From Hymenochaete sp. R1 (Eukaryota > Basidiomycota > Agaricomycetes > Hymenochaetales > Hymenochaetaceae), in contig JAFREE010000252.1 in NCBI GenBank assembly GCA_019400425.1, forward strand, positions 1-23,588: a stretch of 23,588 bases of DNA. The letters run 5' to 3'. Under the pieces are notes generated by a model that saw only the letters and a program-made list of their open reading frames with translations, was not told the DNA's origin and made no database searches. A program made the translations under genes and the position numbers. This document shows, piece after piece, positions 21,076-23,588 of the stretch (positions are counted from its first letter, which is position 1; every line of letters starts with the position of its first letter).

Positions 21076-21794
21076 GTCTATTCGCCTCAGCTTTGTAGCC
21101 TCCATCTGTCTCGAAGACAATGGTACAAGAGAGAATTCAGGATAACCGGGGAAATCCAAACGATTATTTGTGGAAGACGTTGCGACGGAATAAGACATGG
21201 CGGGAGAAACGGAAAGACATGCATATGTGAGGCTCGTGCAACCTCAAACTCATCACTTAATATTCCCACTCATAATCGAATGACTCCATAACAATAAATC
21301 TTAATATGCATTAGGTATACAGGCTGTAGATGCAAATGGATAATTCTGAGATATGATAGGTAAAATAAAATAAAATAAATGAAAAAAAGAACATGAGACG
21401 GAACTCGAGTCCGAAACAAATGTTCGAACGAGTTTCAACGACTATCACGGTAGTAGATAATGTGATATTAATTAAGATGAATAAAAAAATCGAGACCGAG
21501 ACGAGACCGATAAACAGGAACAAGACTGAGAAAGAAACGAGACCGAGAAACAGAAACAAGATCGGGGAAGACGAGAGAAAGAAATAAGATCGGAGTGAAA
21601 GGAGTTGAAGGAGTTTGAGGATTGATGTGTATTTGCGGGGGTAGGGCATGAGCCCCAGAGAGTCGCAGACCGAGTGTTTAAGATCATCGTAACCAAGCTA
21701 AAGTCGAGATCAACCTTTGATAAGACTTAGCCTATGCTGGTCCCCAAAGCGAACGGCCATCCAAGCCGAAAGCATCAGTTGTGATCGGGAATAC
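21076..21794. other. Non-coding stretch with purine-rich low complexity
   Basis: No gene is supported here. It includes a TAAAA microsatellite (21361-21379) and a strongly purine-biased plus strand from about 21377 to 21610. On the minus strand the right part would be the 3' flank of the small membrane-protein gene. Confidence 0.5.
21501..21593 (+). repeat. Degenerate 36-bp purine-rich tandem repeat
   Basis: About two and a half units start at 21501, 21537 and about 21571. The shared core is ACGAGACCGA followed by AAACAG and AACAAGA. The repeats are all purine-rich on the plus strand. They yield low-complexity Arg/Lys/Glu/Thr frames in shadow translations, which should not be read as a gene. 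Confidence 0.65.
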
Positions 21795-22248
21795 TCATTC
21801 GTCGAAGTTCGTCCTAGGGTTTCGAGTATCTTCGATGTCTGCGACAACAAACCTCTTGCCAAGTGCGCATGTCGACCTTCGTGCACACGAAGCAAGCTGC
21901 CAGATCCAAGCCAGTCCAAGCGTTAATAAAAGAGTAAGCACGCTTCCCAAGAGACTTGCGAGTGGATCCAGGGTGATCGTCCGTAAGAAATAAGCTAGTA
22001 GCCCCAGCAGTTCGAAGACCAAAACAGTCGTCGATGCCAAAACTACTAGCAGACCTACGGCGCGTCGGAGGGGAGGGAGATTCTGGGAGAAGGGCGAGAA
22101 AGCGGCCCGGTCTCCAAAAGGGTGCTCAAAGAGCCGCGGTACGGGAGCTACCCGAGTGTTCACCGCGAGCATCCTACAGAAAAGATATATAAATAAGTAA
22201 AATATAAGAATGTAAATAAAAGCGAGAGACTCACTTCGAGTGCCTCAT
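21795..22248 (-). CDS. Putative small membrane protein (two exons, 130 aa)
   Basis: The model on the minus strand is a 14-nt first exon, 22248-22235 (MRHSK), joined by GTGAGT...CTGTAG to 22173-21795, giving 130 aa. Two hydrophobic segments are visible. One is near residues 45-66 (VGLLVVLASTTVLVFELLGL). The other is near 77-100 (LASLLGSVLTLLLTLGLAWI). This fits a two-pass membrane hairpin with a basic, Pro-rich N-terminal part and a short polar tail. I recognise no family. The start lies only 68 bp after the stop of the upstream gene on the same strand, which leaves little room for a promoter. It may therefore be a 3' exon of a longer transcript, or share a read-through transcript. Confidence 0.5.
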
Positions 22249-22316
22249 GGGCTTGCTAGGCTACAACTGTCCAGGATCTTGAGGGAACTAGAGAACCGAG
22301 TCATGCGAGGTGCGAC

Positions 22317-23588
22317 TCAGGTACAATCCATACGATAGTCCTCTTCGGCGACGTCTATTTCCATGTCCATAGCGTCGCCTAGATCCAGGCTCGACCTCTC
22401 CATGATGAGCGAGTTGTCGAGTGAGTAGTTGCAGCCATGATCGATGACGATATCCATTGGGTCGTGGAGCTCGACGTCCACGTCCATCGGAGTATCGATC
22501 CATTCGATTTCCATGAGGCTGACGGGCTCGGGGCAGACGACCTCTGCCGCGTTGAATGAGCCGTCGGGCTCGAGGTCCATCGCCATCTCCGTCTGTATCG
22601 AAGGCGACGGGGATGGTATCGAGACCTCCTTGAGAGCCTGTAGGACGTCCGGCATCGAGAACTGCTCCGTAGCAGCCTTCTCGATGTCGGCATCCTTTAG
22701 CTCCGCGTGGAGGCTTGCAAGGAAGGACTCGACAATGAAGTCCTTTGCCTTGCACAGCGCCGACGCAGGGGCGTCCTCAACTCCGCCAAAAGTGGGTGCG
22801 GCGGTAGTCGAGTCGAACTTGTCTACCTGCGTGTCGACGACTGTCTTCCTAGCTCGGATGACCGGTGAGCCAGGGTGTTCGTCTTCTTTCCCGACCCGCC
22901 GAGTTGACGTAGCGGGTGGGGTTGTCGAGACGGGTGTGAGCGGGATCTGTACTCTTCGCCGCTTCACCGTCGGGGTTCGTGGTCGTTCAATGTCATCGAA
23001 CCCGACGTAGGGGGCAGCTTCTCCTTCCTCCTCGGACCTATCGCGCTTGCGTGGGTTACGATTACGCGAGGGCACTTCCATCGGAATGACAGCCCCTGGA
23101 TTGGGTGGACTGTCTTCCGACCTGATGTTGAGAGCGTTGAGTCGAAGCAACGAGTCGTCGAGGTCTGAGCTGGGTGGCTTCAGAGAGCTCGTGGGTCCGC
23201 TTGGTGATAGGCGTCGTCTGGGCACGGCGCGAGCGGTCGACTTGGTGTATTCGACTCCAACGGGAGAGGGGGATGGTGGCTGGTCTTGGTCCGAAAGCTG
23301 ACGGTGGCACAGAGTCAGTGAGGCTGACAACATTGACGAAGAAAGAGGCTGGTACTTACGTCGTCTTCAGAACCAAAGGGAATGGCGGTGGTGGATATTG
23401 TTTGGGCCTGGCATACTTGAAGTGAGAAGGTGGTAGTGCTAGAGATAAACGAGGATACTTACATGCTTTTCAACCAACTTGTCTGATCGCCCGCCCTGCC
23501 GAACCCGGGCATTGGAACTGGATTCGCCTCGGTCAGCGGCGAATCTACCCGGGTCCAAGTCGAGCAGTGGCAGTATCTGCGAGGTAGC
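22317..23588 (-). CDS. Low-complexity, probably nuclear protein; N-terminus cut by window edge (384 aa seen)
   Basis: Three exons are visible on the minus strand: 23588-23463 (continuing beyond the window), 23407-23360 and 23297-22317. They join in frame through GTAAGT donors and CAG acceptors and give 384 residues to the stop. I do not recognise a family. The first exon reads ILPLLDLDPGRFAADRGESS. The middle is rich in Ser, Pro and Arg, with basic clusters NPRKRDR and VKRRRVQIP that resemble nuclear localisation signals, set among SP/TP sites. A helical segment follows (KAKDFIVESFLASLHAELKD). The C-terminus is acidic and has a recurring Met-Asp-hydrophobic-Glu/Asp theme (TPMDVDVELHD, DPMDIVI, DAMDMEIDV). 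Basic disordered middle and acidic tail suggest a chromatin or transcription-related role, but this is inference only. GC content is higher than in the AT-rich spacer to its left. Confidence 0.7.

Noticed and set aside
21393..21587. 64-aa Arg/Lys/Glu/Thr-rich frame
   Set aside because: It is a translation of the purine-rich tandem repeat and simple sequence, not a gene.
22444..23301. Long plus-strand frames across the right-hand gene
   Set aside because: The high GC content keeps antisense frames open. The minus-strand reading has consistent introns and a coherent composition.

Overview
This window looks like nuclear DNA of a filamentous basidiomycete, probably an Agaricomycete. The genes are dense and lie on both strands. 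They are split by many short GT-AG introns of about 45-75 nt, and the encoded proteins are fungal (a Cdc10-type septin, short ABCC transporters, an F-box protein, a small heat shock protein). I rebuilt exon models by hand from splice motifs, reading frame and family knowledge. No database search was possible.

Layout: (1) 604-1929, minus strand: a complete seven-exon septin of the Cdc10 group. (2) 2346-4107, plus strand: a four-exon F-box protein, divergent from the septin. (3) 4947-10848 and 11783-17760, both plus strand: a head-to-tail tandem pair of full-length ABCC (MRP/YOR1-like) multidrug-type ABC transporters. The models give 1422 and 1453 residues. Each has 30 exons, and all 29 intron positions and phases match. 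(4) 18417-19220, plus strand: an intronless 267-aa protein that I do not recognise. (5) 19428-19962, minus strand: a two-exon Hsp20/alpha-crystallin small heat shock protein with a TATA box and heat shock elements. (6) 19963-21794: mostly non-coding, with one weak candidate small spliced gene, a near-perfect palindrome and purine-rich repeats. (7) 21795-22248, minus strand: a likely two-exon small membrane protein of 130 aa. (8) 22317-23588, minus strand: the 3' part of a larger low-complexity, probably nuclear protein that runs off the right edge.

The most interesting element is the ABCC pair. Over most of their length the copies have diverged: introns cannot be aligned by eye, and exons differ visibly. 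From the second Walker A motif almost to the stop codon, about 885 bp including four introns, they are nearly identical. Every exon difference I could count in exons 27-29 is synonymous. This is the pattern expected of ectopic gene conversion, or of a retained homogenised NBD2, while the promoters, N-termini and the charged insertion inside NBD1 have diverged. The two transporters therefore probably share an ATPase engine but may differ in expression and in regulation through the NBD1 insert. The other genes look like ordinary single-copy housekeeping or lineage-specific genes with no evident functional link to the transporters.
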